From the NCBI RefSeq assembly GCF_900129305.1, contig NZ_FQVB01000009.1:1-64000 (forward strand): DNA of 64,000 nt, written 5' to 3'. The DNA comes from Desulfacinum infernum DSM 9756 (GTDB lineage: Bacteria; Desulfobacterota; Syntrophobacteria; Syntrophobacterales; DSM-9756). The notes beneath the pieces were generated by a model, which saw only the letters and a program-made list of their open reading frames with translations, searched no databases and was not told where the DNA came from. Shown in pieces: positions 34,272 to 42,639 of the stretch. Numbering within the stretch: the first letter of the stretch is position 1; each line of letters starts with the position of its first letter. The position numbers were made by a program, and so were the translations under genes.

Positions 34272-35342
34272 ATGACGGTACAAGGGGACCTTCCCAAGAT
34301 CACTTCGGCCAACACGAAGAAGGAGATGCTGGAGGCTTACAACAAGCTGAAAAAGATCCTGGAGGAACGGTCCAGGGAGGCCCTGAAGCCCAAGGAGGAG
34401 AAGGAAAAGCGGGAAAAGCAGGAAGTGGTGGCCGCCGCCGATTCCCTTCCCACGGAAAAGGTTTTGGAAGCCATCAACCAGCTCAAGATGGAAACCGTGG
34501 CGGCGCTCAACGCCGTTTCCACCCGCCTGGAAGAAGAGACGGCCCGCTATGCCAAGATCCGCAGGGCCATTGAAGTCAAGGAGAAGGAACTGGAGGAGAT
34601 CTTCGGCATCGAACGCGAGGCTCACAGTCTGGCGGCCCTTCTGGAGGCTCAACGGGAAAAGAAGGCCCAGTTTGAACAGGAGATGGCGGCCCGAAGGGAA
34701 GAACTGGAACAGGAAATACGCACGAAGCGGGCCGAATGGGAAAAGCAAAAAAGGGACATGGCCGAACACCTGAAGGAGCTTCAGCGCGAGGAGGAAAAGA
34801 AGCGCATCCGGGAGCGCGAAGAATATGAATACAACCTGAAAAGGGAGCGGGAACAGAAGGTGAACGCCCTCCAGGACGAGCTGGCCCGGCTGCAGAAGGA
34901 GATCGAAGAAAGAAAGTCGGCATTCGAGCAGGAAACGGCGGCCGTGAAAAAGGCGCTGGAGGACCGAGAGGCCCAGGTCGCCGAGCGCGAAAAGCGCGTG
35001 GACGACCTGGAGGCCAAGGTGGCCGGCTTCCCCCAGGAACTGGAAAAAGAGGTGAAGAAGGCGGTCCGGGAAGCTGCGGAGCGAATCCAGGCGGAAGCGG
35101 CGGCCCGGGAAGCCCTGCTGAAAAAGAGCTTCGAAGGAGAAAAGAACGTTCTGTCGGCCAGGATCGCTTCCCTGGAATCCCTGGTGGAAGCACAAAAGGC
35201 TCAGATCGAAAAACTGACCCAGCAGGTGGAAGCCGCCTACGGGAAGGTCCAGGACATCGCCGTGCGCGCCGTGGGAGCCGCGGGGCGTTCCCAGGTTTCC
35301 ATGCCCGCCGCGGTGAACGTCCGAAAGGACGAGGATCTCTAG
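34272..35342 (+). CDS. Long coiled-coil protein of unknown function
   Basis: A 356-aa protein that is almost entirely charged helix. From residue 60 to about 320 the sequence is rich in Glu, Lys, Arg, Ala and Gln with heptad spacing (for example LQDELARLQKEIEERKSAF), as in long coiled coils. The start region ITSANTKKEMLEAYNKLKKI and the end AVRAVGAAG are the only parts with a distinct pattern. No membrane segment or enzyme motif is seen. ATG 34272 has AAGGAGAG upstream. A structural or scaffolding role is possible but unproven. Confidence 0.75.
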   Translation: MTVQGDLPKITSANTKKEMLEAYNKLKKILEERSREALKPKEEKEKREKQEVVAAADSLPTEKVLEAINQLKMETVAALNAVSTRLEEETARYAKIRRAIEVKEKELEEIFGIEREAHSLAALLEAQREKKAQFEQEMAARREELEQEIRTKRAEWEKQKRDMAEHLKELQREEEKKRIREREEYEYNLKREREQKVNALQDELARLQKEIEERKSAFEQETAAVKKALEDREAQVAEREKRVDDLEAKVAGFPQELEKEVKKAVREAAERIQAEAAAREALLKKSFEGEKNVLSARIASLESLVEAQKAQIEKLTQQVEAAYGKVQDIAVRAVGAAGRSQVSMPAAVNVRKDEDL

Positions 35343-35475
35343 CGAGCGGGGCGTCCGGCCACCTGTCCTGGAATCGTCCTTTCCCCGGCGCAGTCGCGGG
35401 GCCTCCATTCCTCGGGAACAACCGCGGACGAAGGATGGAATCAATCTGTCGGTTCAGCTGCCGTCTTGTGGAGTG

Positions 35476-35494
35476 GCGGGGTGGATCCCCGCCC
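35476..35494. repeat. GC hairpin (GGCGGGG stem)
   Basis: GGCGGGG, a TGGAT loop and CCCCGCC form a perfect 7-bp stem in the gap between the coiled-coil gene and dnaJ. It belongs to the same hairpin family as copies near 24804, 53955 and 60203. Confidence 0.6.
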
Positions 35495-35509
35495 GCGGAT
35501 CCCACCTTA

Positions 35510-35566
35510 CGGATCCCGGATCCCGAACCCCAAATCACGGTTTACGGATCACGGATCACGGATCGC
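35510..35566. repeat. Heptamer repeat (ACGGATC)n at the end of the dnaJ-like gene
   Basis: Three exact ACGGATC units (35544-35564) are preceded by degenerate units such as ACGGATCCCGGATCCC. On the minus strand this reads GATCCGT, and the stop codon of the DnaJ-like gene (TGA at 35556-35558) lies within GATCCGTGA of the array. Confidence 0.75.
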
Positions 35567-36206
35567 GGAATTCGATCAGATGGCAGACGATGACCAGATC
35601 TCCCGGGCGGGTCCGGGGATGGGGCTGATCGCCCACGCCGGGAATGCGGATGCGGCTCTGGTGGGTGCAGCCCGGGGGGATGGTGACGGTGAGGGACTGT
35701 TCTTCCACGATTTCGCCCGTCCCGCGGCAGCGGGCACAGGGTCCCTCGCCGAGCTTTCGGGAATTTCCGTTACTCCGACAGTCCGGGCAGTAGCGGACCC
35801 GCTCGAAGCGGATCTCTTCTTCCGATCCCCACAGGAGGGTCTCCAGGGTCACTTCCAGGTCGAAGCGCAGGTCCACCTTCCTTTCCGGATACGCTCCCTG
35901 GGGGTGGATGCCCAGAATGTCGTGGAGCACCTCCGAGACCGCGTCGCACACGTCCTCGGTCCATCGGAACGTATAGCCGTTGTCGGGGCGGGAGATGCCG
36001 CGCCGGCGATCGTAAAGCTTTCGTTTTTCGGGATCGGACAGGATTTCGTAGGCGCGGCGGATGCGCCGGAAGGTCTCGGCCACGTCGCTGCAGCCGGGAT
36101 TGCGGTCGGGATGCCAACGCAGGGCCAGACGGCGGAAGGCCCCCTTGATTTCTTCTTGACTGGCAGTCCTGGAGACGCCAAGGATATCGTAATAACAAGC
36201 GATCAT
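35556..36206 (-). CDS. Short DnaJ/Hsp40-like co-chaperone
   Basis: A 216-aa J-domain protein. Residues 1-65 form the J domain (CYYDILGVSRTASQEEIKGA, LRWHPDRNPG with HPD). A poorly conserved segment follows, then part of a DnaJ C-terminal domain with only one CxxC pair set: CPDC...CARCRGTG, followed by VTIPPGCTHQSRIRIPGVGD. Canonical DnaJ is about 375 aa with four CxxC repeats, so one zinc centre and the last subdomain are missing. ATG 36206 begins at the J domain. Its 3' end runs into a heptamer array, so the C-terminus may have been cut. It is divergent from comM. Confidence 0.82.
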   Translation of the reverse strand: MIACYYDILGVSRTASQEEIKGAFRRLALRWHPDRNPGCSDVAETFRRIRRAYEILSDPEKRKLYDRRRGISRPDNGYTFRWTEDVCDAVSEVLHDILGIHPQGAYPERKVDLRFDLEVTLETLLWGSEEEIRFERVRYCPDCRSNGNSRKLGEGPCARCRGTGEIVEEQSLTVTIPPGCTHQSRIRIPGVGDQPHPRTRPGDLVIVCHLIEFRDP

Positions 36207-36345
36207 GGTTTCGATGGATCCCGCCTTCCCCAGGGGGGCTTCCCATGGACCGCCCCGGTGATCGTTTGGTCGCTTCCGGAAGATTGGGATTCTAAAAGAG
36301 ATCTCCCGCACAAGACAAGCTTCTTTCTCAACAGGACCCGCACCC

Positions 36346-37875
36346 ATGGTGGCCAAGACCTACACCTTCGGTGTCGTCGGCATCGAGGCCTTCCTGGTGG
36401 AAGTGGAAGTCCACATCGCCTCGGGGCTTCCGGCGTTCACCGTGGTGGGGCTTCCCGACAGCATCGTCCGGGAGAGCAAGGAGCGGGTGAAGAGCGCCCT
36501 TCACAACTGTGGGTATCCCTTCCCCATGGACCGCATCACGGTAAATCTGGCTCCGGCCCATCTCAAAAAGGAAGGCGCCGGATTCGATCTGCCGGTGGCG
36601 GTGGGACTCCTGGCCGCATCGGGCCTGCTGGACCTGGACCCTGATCGCCTGCCCATCCTGGTGGGGGAACTCTCCCTGGACGGTCGGATCAAGGCCGTGG
36701 CCGGCTGCCTTCCCATGGCCATGGGAGCCAGGGCTTTGGGCTGCCGGGAGATGATCGTGCCGAGGGAAAACGCCGCCGAAGCGGCGGTGGTGGAGGGGGT
36801 GACGATCTACGCGGCGGACCATCTGGCCCGGGTGGTGGAACATCTGGGCGGACATCGGACGTTGGACCCCTACGAAAAGGTCGAAGCAGGGCTCCTTCGG
36901 GATCCCCCGCCGGAATCGCTCGATCTCCGGGACATCAAGGGTCAGGAACACGCCAAGCGCGCCCTGGAAGTGGCGGCGGCCGGAAACCACAACATCCTGC
37001 TGGTGGGCCCGCCGGGGTCGGGAAAGAGCATGCTGGCCCAGAGGCTCCCGTCCATCCTGCCGCCGCTCAGCCTGGAAGAATCCCTGGAGACGTCCCAGAT
37101 TTACAGTGTGGCGGGACTTCTCAACGACCGTCCGCTGGTGACCGCGCGCCCCTTTCGGCATCCCCACCACACCATCTCCGACGCGGGCCTCATCGGAGGC
37201 GGGCACGTGCCGCGCCCGGGCGAGGTGAGTCTGGCGCACAACGGAGTGCTCTTCCTGGACGAATTTCCCGAATTCCGCCGCAACATCTTGGACCTGCTGC
37301 GCCAGCCCATGGAAGACGGCCGGGTGACCATCGCCCGCGCCGGCATCACCCTCACCTACCCGGCCCGCTTCATGCTCGCCGCCGCCATGAACCCCTGTCC
37401 ATGCGGCTATGCCGGAGAACCCCGCCGACCCTGCTGTTGTTCGTCCGTCCAGATCCAGCGCTACCGGAGCCGCATCTCGGGGCCCATCCTGGACCGCATC
37501 GACCTGCACGTGGAAGTGCCCGCGGTGGACGTGGAGGACTTGCGGAACGGATCGCGCGGGGAGCCGTCCCGGGCGGTACGGGAGCGGGTATGCGCTGCCC
37601 GAAGCCTCCAGCAGGAGCGGTTTGCAGGCACGGGGATCCACGCCAACGCCTTCATGGGTCCCCGGGAGTTGGAGCGGTTCTGCCGACTGGATCTGCGGGG
37701 CGAGCGGCTTCTGGAGGATGCCCTTCGTCGGCTGCATCTGAGCGCACGGGCCTACCATCGGATCCTCAAGGTGGCGCGCACCATCGCGGACCTGGAGCAA
37801 TGCCCCTCCATCGCCTCCCATCACCTCCTGGAAGCCATCCAGTACCGTTCCCTGGACCGGGATCTGTTTGCGTGA
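36346..37875 (+). CDS. comM: YifB/ComM-family Mg-chelatase-like AAA+ ATPase
   Basis: A 509-aa AAA+ protein. ComM is a hexameric helicase that promotes branch migration during transformation; in other bacteria the role is less clear. The N-terminal Lon-like domain has LPAFTVVGLPDSIVRESKERV and VNLAPAHLKKEGAGFDLPVA. The ATPase part has GPPGSGKSMLAQRLPSILPP (Walker A), HNGVLFLDEFPEF (Walker B) and AAMNPCPCGY with Cys residues. ATG 36346 is chosen at the conserved start MVAKTYTFGVVGIEA. The stop codon TGA (37873-37875) lies at the start of a nine-copy heptamer array. Confidence 0.93.
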   Translation: MVAKTYTFGVVGIEAFLVEVEVHIASGLPAFTVVGLPDSIVRESKERVKSALHNCGYPFPMDRITVNLAPAHLKKEGAGFDLPVAVGLLAASGLLDLDPDRLPILVGELSLDGRIKAVAGCLPMAMGARALGCREMIVPRENAAEAAVVEGVTIYAADHLARVVEHLGGHRTLDPYEKVEAGLLRDPPPESLDLRDIKGQEHAKRALEVAAAGNHNILLVGPPGSGKSMLAQRLPSILPPLSLEESLETSQIYSVAGLLNDRPLVTARPFRHPHHTISDAGLIGGGHVPRPGEVSLAHNGVLFLDEFPEFRRNILDLLRQPMEDGRVTIARAGITLTYPARFMLAAAMNPCPCGYAGEPRRPCCCSSVQIQRYRSRISGPILDRIDLHVEVPAVDVEDLRNGSRGEPSRAVRERVCAARSLQQERFAGTGIHANAFMGPRELERFCRLDLRGERLLEDALRRLHLSARAYHRILKVARTIADLEQCPSIASHHLLEAIQYRSLDRDLFA

Positions 37876-37934
37876 GTCGTGAGTCGTGAGTCGTGAGTCG
37901 TGAGTCGTGAGTCGTGAGTCGTGAGTCGTGAGTC
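37872..37934. repeat. Heptamer tandem repeat (GTGAGTC)9 at the end of comM
   Basis: Nine perfect copies of GTGAGTC in a row (63 bp) start one base before the comM stop codon, which is part of the first copy. The array then degrades into GTGG. Each copy contains TGA, so the plus strand offers stops repeatedly across frames. Confidence 0.95.
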
Positions 37935-37969
37935 GTGGAGGGGGCGGGGCTCCGACTGTTTCCCTCCCT

Positions 37970-38001
37970 TAATCCTTCAATCCTCTAATCCTTCAATCCT
38001 C
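37970..38001. repeat. Two tandem copies of a 16-bp unit
   Basis: TAATCCTTCAATCCTC occurs twice head to tail, followed by a pyrimidine-rich stretch (TTTTGCTCCTTTTCC). It lies 35 bp past the heptamer array in the comM-PBP1a gap. The pyrimidine run could serve as part of a terminator. Confidence 0.85.
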
Positions 38002-38161
38002 TTTTGCTCCTTTTCCTTCGCGCCTCGTTCCGGTAGGATGACTCCTTCCCGGCCGAAAGGGGTGCCCTGGCCGGGAAGCTCATGCGAATGGGCGGAACCG
38101 GAGCCGCTGACGAAAACTTCCTTTGACGTCTTGGGTGGAACCGCCCCACACGAGGACGCTG

Positions 38162-40549
38162 ATGCATTACATGGAAAGGGATCCAGGTCGGGACGGAGGA
38201 CCGAAGAGCCGCGGCAAATCCAGGGCGGGCTGGTGGGTCGGCGCGGCGGCCCTGGTGGTCGTGACGGTGGGGGTGGCGGCCTTCGTGGCCGTGGCTTCCT
38301 ACATGCAGTTGGAACGATCGTTGCCCAGCATCCAGTCGCTCAAGGAATACCGGCCTCCCGTGGTGAGCCGGATGTATGCGGCGGACGGCACTCTCATCGG
38401 CGAATACTACAGGGAGCGGCGTTATGTACGCCCTCTCGAATCCTTCCCGCGGCACGTGATCCAGGCCTTTCTCGCCGCCGAGGATGCCCGGTTCTATGAA
38501 CACGGAGGGCTGGATCTGGCGGGGATCTTCCGAGCCATGGTGAAAAACCTGAGGGCGGGGGAGATCGTCCAGGGGGGGAGCACCATCACCCAGCAGGTGG
38601 TCAAGTCCCTGCTCCTGAGTCCCGAGCGCACCTACATCCGCAAGATCAAGGAAGCGATTCTGGCCTACCGGATCGACCGGTCCATGACCAAGGACGAGAT
38701 TCTTTATCTTTATCTCAACCAGATCTATCTGGGATCGGGGGCCTACGGGGTGGAGGCGGCCGCCCGAACCTATTTTGGCAAGAGCGCCGAGGACCTCACG
38801 GTGGCCCAGGCGGCTCTTTTGGCGGGACTGCCCAAGGCCCCCAGCCGCTTCAGCCCGTTCAGGAACCTGGAAAAGGCCCTGGAAAGACAGCACTACGTGC
38901 TGGAGCGCATGGTGGAGGTGGGCTTTCTGGGCCCGGATGAGGCCGCCGCGGCTCGGAAGGAACCTCTGGATTTCGCTGACCCGGAGGCCTCCCGGGTGCA
39001 GGTCCTGAACAGTTTCACCGAAGAAGTGCGGCGCCGGGTGGAAGCGGATTTTGGAAGTGACGTGCTTTACGGGGACGGGCTGTCCATCCACACCACGCTG
39101 GATCTCGAGGCCCAGCGGGCCGCGGAAGCGGCGGTGCGAAAGGGCCTGGAGGAGCTGGACAAGCGCCACGGGTACCGCGGACCCCACGGCCACGTGGAGG
39201 GCCCCGAACGGGATGCCTTCCTGCAGCAGCTGGCGGAAAAGAACCGAAACCTGGGACCGGGCGCCGTGGTGGAGGCGGTGGTGCTGGAATGTGCGGACGG
39301 GGGGATGTGCCGGCTGTTGCTGGGCGGGGAGCGGACGGCCCGCCTGCTGCCTCCGGAAAAGGAAAAGTGGGCGGCGGGATATTTCCAGTCCCGCAAGAAG
39401 GCTTTTCGGCCCGGCGACGTGATCCGGGTGCGGCTGGAAGAGGAAGGGGACGGTTCCACGTGGAACGCGCGCCTGGCCCAGGAGCCCGCCGCCGAAGGGG
39501 CCTTCCTGGCCATGGACCCCCGATCGGGCCGGGTCTACTGCTTGGTGGGCGGCAAAGACTTTTCCAAGAGTCAGTTCAATCGGGCCATCCAGGCCATCCG
39601 GCAGCCGGGATCGGCCTTCAAGCCCATCATCTACGCCGCCGCCCTGGACCGAGGATTCACGGCGGCCTCCGTGCTCATCGATTCCCCCATCATCCAGGAC
39701 GACCCCAGCCTGCAGGGACCCTGGAAGCCGGCCAACTACGACCGGAGTTTCTGGGGGCCCATCCTGCTTCGCGACGCCCTCATCCACTCCCGTAACGTGG
39801 TCACCATCAAGCTCCTGCAGCAGGTGGGGATCGACTACGTGGTGGATTACGCTCACCGGCTGGGGATCCGATCGCCGCTCACCCCCACCCTCTCCCTGGC
39901 CCTGGGGGCTTCCGGGCTGAGCCTGTGGGAGCTTCTCACGGCCTATTCGGCCTTCGCCAATCAGGGGGTGCGCTCGGAACCCTACCTGGTGGAAGCGGTC
40001 TATGATCGCGACGGGCGCCTTCTCCAGCGGCACCAGCCGAGGCAGGAGGCGGTCATCGCCCCCCAGACGGCCTTTCTCGTAACCCACATCCTCCAAGGGG
40101 TGATCCAGGAAGGGACCGGCCAGGGGGTGCGCCGCCTGGGGCGCCCCGCCGCGGGCAAGACGGGCACCACCAACGACCTCAAGGACGCCTGGTTCATTGG
40201 CTACACGCCCTCCACGCTGGCCGGCGCCTGGGTGGGCCACGACGACCATCGCCTCTCCCTGGGGCGCAAGGAAACGGGAGGCCGGGCCGCCGCTCCCATC
40301 TGGCTCTACTTCATGGAATCGTGGCTCAAGGGAAAACCCGTGGAAAACTTCACCATCCCTCAGGGAATCGTCTTCGCCAAGGTTCAGCGAAAGGCCGGCC
40401 CCAAATCGGAGGAGCCGCCGGAGGCGGCCTATGTGGCCTTTGCGGAGGGAACGGAACCCGGGACCACGGAAACGGCCCAAACCCAATCGGATTCGGAAGA
40501 AGCCACTTCCGATTCCTTTTTCAAGTCGGACCTGTTCTGGAAGGATTGA
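38162..40549 (+). CDS. Penicillin-binding protein 1A (bifunctional transglycosylase/transpeptidase)
   Basis: A 795-aa class A PBP that polymerises and cross-links peptidoglycan. One N-terminal membrane anchor lies around residues 25-48. The GT51 domain has AAEDARFYEHGGLDLAGI, GGSTITQQVVKSLLLS and RKIKEAILAYRI. An OB-like insert precedes the transpeptidase with QPGSAFKPI (SxxK), HSRN (SxN) and AAGKTGTTND (KTG). A 60-residue acidic Thr/Ser tail ends the protein. ATG 38162 follows GAGGAC; ATG 38171 is an alternative. The codons for GSTWNA coincide with a near-perfect parS palindrome. dinG follows after 9 bp. Confidence 0.94.
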   Translation: MHYMERDPGRDGGPKSRGKSRAGWWVGAAALVVVTVGVAAFVAVASYMQLERSLPSIQSLKEYRPPVVSRMYAADGTLIGEYYRERRYVRPLESFPRHVIQAFLAAEDARFYEHGGLDLAGIFRAMVKNLRAGEIVQGGSTITQQVVKSLLLSPERTYIRKIKEAILAYRIDRSMTKDEILYLYLNQIYLGSGAYGVEAAARTYFGKSAEDLTVAQAALLAGLPKAPSRFSPFRNLEKALERQHYVLERMVEVGFLGPDEAAAARKEPLDFADPEASRVQVLNSFTEEVRRRVEADFGSDVLYGDGLSIHTTLDLEAQRAAEAAVRKGLEELDKRHGYRGPHGHVEGPERDAFLQQLAEKNRNLGPGAVVEAVVLECADGGMCRLLLGGERTARLLPPEKEKWAAGYFQSRKKAFRPGDVIRVRLEEEGDGSTWNARLAQEPAAEGAFLAMDPRSGRVYCLVGGKDFSKSQFNRAIQAIRQPGSAFKPIIYAAALDRGFTAASVLIDSPIIQDDPSLQGPWKPANYDRSFWGPILLRDALIHSRNVVTIKLLQQVGIDYVVDYAHRLGIRSPLTPTLSLALGASGLSLWELLTAYSAFANQGVRSEPYLVEAVYDRDGRLLQRHQPRQEAVIAPQTAFLVTHILQGVIQEGTGQGVRRLGRPAAGKTGTTNDLKDAWFIGYTPSTLAGAWVGHDDHRLSLGRKETGGRAAAPIWLYFMESWLKGKPVENFTIPQGIVFAKVQRKAGPKSEEPPEAAYVAFAEGTEPGTTETAQTQSDSEEATSDSFFKSDLFWKD
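39452..39467. promoter_or_regulatory. Candidate secondary parS site inside the PBP1a gene
   Basis: GGTTCCACGTGGAACG contains a 14-bp perfect palindrome (39453-39466) identical to the core of the parS site at 5726. Only the outermost base on each side differs. It lies inside a gene, which is normal for extra parS sites near origins. ParB binding is predicted, not shown. Confidence 0.55.
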
Positions 40550-40558
40550 CGGCGTTCC

Positions 40559-42517
40559 ATGGCCAATGCCCCCAGCGTGGAATCCTTTTTCGACCGGGAC
40601 GGCCACTTGTCCCGGGTGGTGGACCGGTACGAACATCGCCCGGCCCAGCTTCGGATGGCAGAGGCCGTCTGGGAGGCCATGGCCCAATCCACGCCGCTTC
40701 TGGCCGAAGCGGGCACCGGAACCGGCAAGACCTTCGCCTATCTGGTGCCAGCGCTTCTCAGCGGAAAAAAAACGGTGGTTTCCACGGCCACCAAGGCCCT
40801 GCAGGACCAGATCCTGGAACACGACATCCCTTTCCTGAAGAAGCATTTTTTCCCCAAACTTCGCATGAAGGTCCTGAAAGGCCGAAGAAATTACCTGTGC
40901 CTTCGCCGCTACCATGAATTCAGCTACCAACCGTCTTTCTTCAACCGGGAGGAAGCCGCCTCCTTTCATCGGCTTCGCGCCTGGGCGTCCCGGACCCGGA
41001 CGGGAGACCGCGCGGAAGTGGACGCCCTTCCAGAAGACGCCCCCATCTGGAGCGAGCTGACGGCTTCCGGAGACCAATGTCTGGGGATTCAGTGCTCCCA
41101 CAACGAGGAATGCTTCGTCCAGAAAAACCGCCTGGAAGCCGCCCGGGCGGATCTTCTGGTGGTCAACCACCACCTCTTTTTCGCCTCTCTGTCCCTGGAA
41201 GGCGAAGGTGCCTGGGACCTCCTGTCCTCCTTCGATGTGTTCGTCTTCGATGAGGCCCACCGGCTGGAGGACGTGGCGGCTATGTATTTCGGCCTGGAAT
41301 TTTCCAGCTTCCAGGTGGTGGAAACCCTTCGCGATCTCCAAAGGGCCGCTTCCGCCCCCAAGGCTCCCGCGGAACTGAGATCCCGGGTGGCGGGCACCGG
41401 GGAGCACCTTTCCCGCAAGCTGTGGGATCTTCACCAGGTGCTGGTGGAGGGGGCGGGGAAGAGGGGCGGCCGGGTGCGCCTGGATCCCCTCGCCTTGGGA
41501 AAGCCGTTTGTTGAAACCTGCGGGGACCTGCAGGAGTCTTTGCGGGAACTGGCGGCCTTTCTGGAAGCCCACAGTTCCCTTTCGCCTGCGGTGGAAATGG
41601 CCCGTGGGCGCCTGGGGGCCCTGTCGCGAAGTCTGGAGATGCTTTCGGAGCGGGAAGATCCCCGCATGACCTACTGGTACGAAGCCTCTCCGGTCCGAAA
41701 AAGCTTCACCCTTCGCGCCACCCCCCTGGAAGTGGCGCCCATCCTCTCGGAAAGGCTCTTCGGGCGCACCGGCGCCGTCATCCTCACCTCGGCCACCCTC
41801 ACCACGGCCCAGAAGGGGCGGCCCGGCTTCCACTTCATCCGTGAGCGCCTGGGAGTGCCACAGGAAGGCGCGGAGAAGATCTTCCCGTCACCCTTCGACT
41901 TTTCCCGGCAGGCCCTCCTCTATCTGCCCCAGCCCTTTCCCGACCCCCAGGATCCCAGATTCTGCGATGCCGTGGCGCAGGAGGCCCGGGCCGTCCTGGA
42001 ACGAACCCGAGGCCGCGCTCTCTTTCTCTTCACCAGCTACCGGAACATGCACGAAGTGCATCAAAGGCTCGCGGCCCGGGACTTTCCCTATCCCATCCTG
42101 TGCCAGGGGGAACGTCCCAAGAGGGCTCTTCTGGCGGATTTCAAGAGCGAGCTGCATTCGGTGCTGCTGGCCACCTATTCCTTTTGGGAAGGCATCGACG
42201 TGCCCGGCGAGGCCCTGAGCTGCGTGCTCATCGACAAGCTGCCCTTCGAAGTCCCCGACGATCCCGTGACGGCGGCGCGCCTGGAGGTCCTGAAGCGGGC
42301 CGGGGAAAACGCCTTCTACCGCTATCAGGTGCCGCGGGCCGTGCTGCTCCTCAAGCAGGGCATCGGGCGCCTCATCCGATCCCGTTCGGACCGCGGGCTG
42401 GTGGTCCTGTTCGACTGCCGGCTCACCACCAAGCACTACGGGCGGCTCTTCCTCGAGAGTCTCCCGCCCATGCCCGTCCTTCGCAGGCTGTCCGACCTTC
42501 CCGGCGATTTCCTCTGA
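40559..42517 (+). CDS. dinG: DinG/YoaA-family ATP-dependent DNA helicase
   Basis: A 652-aa superfamily 2 helicase of the XPD-like iron-sulfur group. Walker A is LLAEAGTGTGKTFAYL. The Fe-S domain cysteines are visible as RRNYLCLRRY, DQCLGIQC and EECFVQ. The DEAH box is VFVFDEAHRLEDVA. The second motor domain has LTSATLTT, YSFWEGIDVPG and KQGIGRLIRSRSDRG. Such helicases unwind R-loops and other structured DNA during repair. The gene begins 9 bp after the PBP1a stop and is probably co-transcribed with it. Confidence 0.93.
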   Translation: MANAPSVESFFDRDGHLSRVVDRYEHRPAQLRMAEAVWEAMAQSTPLLAEAGTGTGKTFAYLVPALLSGKKTVVSTATKALQDQILEHDIPFLKKHFFPKLRMKVLKGRRNYLCLRRYHEFSYQPSFFNREEAASFHRLRAWASRTRTGDRAEVDALPEDAPIWSELTASGDQCLGIQCSHNEECFVQKNRLEAARADLLVVNHHLFFASLSLEGEGAWDLLSSFDVFVFDEAHRLEDVAAMYFGLEFSSFQVVETLRDLQRAASAPKAPAELRSRVAGTGEHLSRKLWDLHQVLVEGAGKRGGRVRLDPLALGKPFVETCGDLQESLRELAAFLEAHSSLSPAVEMARGRLGALSRSLEMLSEREDPRMTYWYEASPVRKSFTLRATPLEVAPILSERLFGRTGAVILTSATLTTAQKGRPGFHFIRERLGVPQEGAEKIFPSPFDFSRQALLYLPQPFPDPQDPRFCDAVAQEARAVLERTRGRALFLFTSYRNMHEVHQRLAARDFPYPILCQGERPKRALLADFKSELHSVLLATYSFWEGIDVPGEALSCVLIDKLPFEVPDDPVTAARLEVLKRAGENAFYRYQVPRAVLLLKQGIGRLIRSRSDRGLVVLFDCRLTTKHYGRLFLESLPPMPVLRRLSDLPGDFL

Positions 42518-42639
42518 ACGTTGTGTGCAGAGCCAAAGGCATTGCCGTCCTGGAAGACGGCCAACATTCCTTTTCGGATGAACTCCGGGGTGGGGGCCCA
42601 CTGGGAGCTGAGCGGGGAACTTCGGGGTTTCCCCTTGAG

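Noticed and set aside
37872-37934. CRISPR-like array
   Set aside because: Units are 7 bp with no spacers; it is a simple tandem repeat and there are no cas genes.
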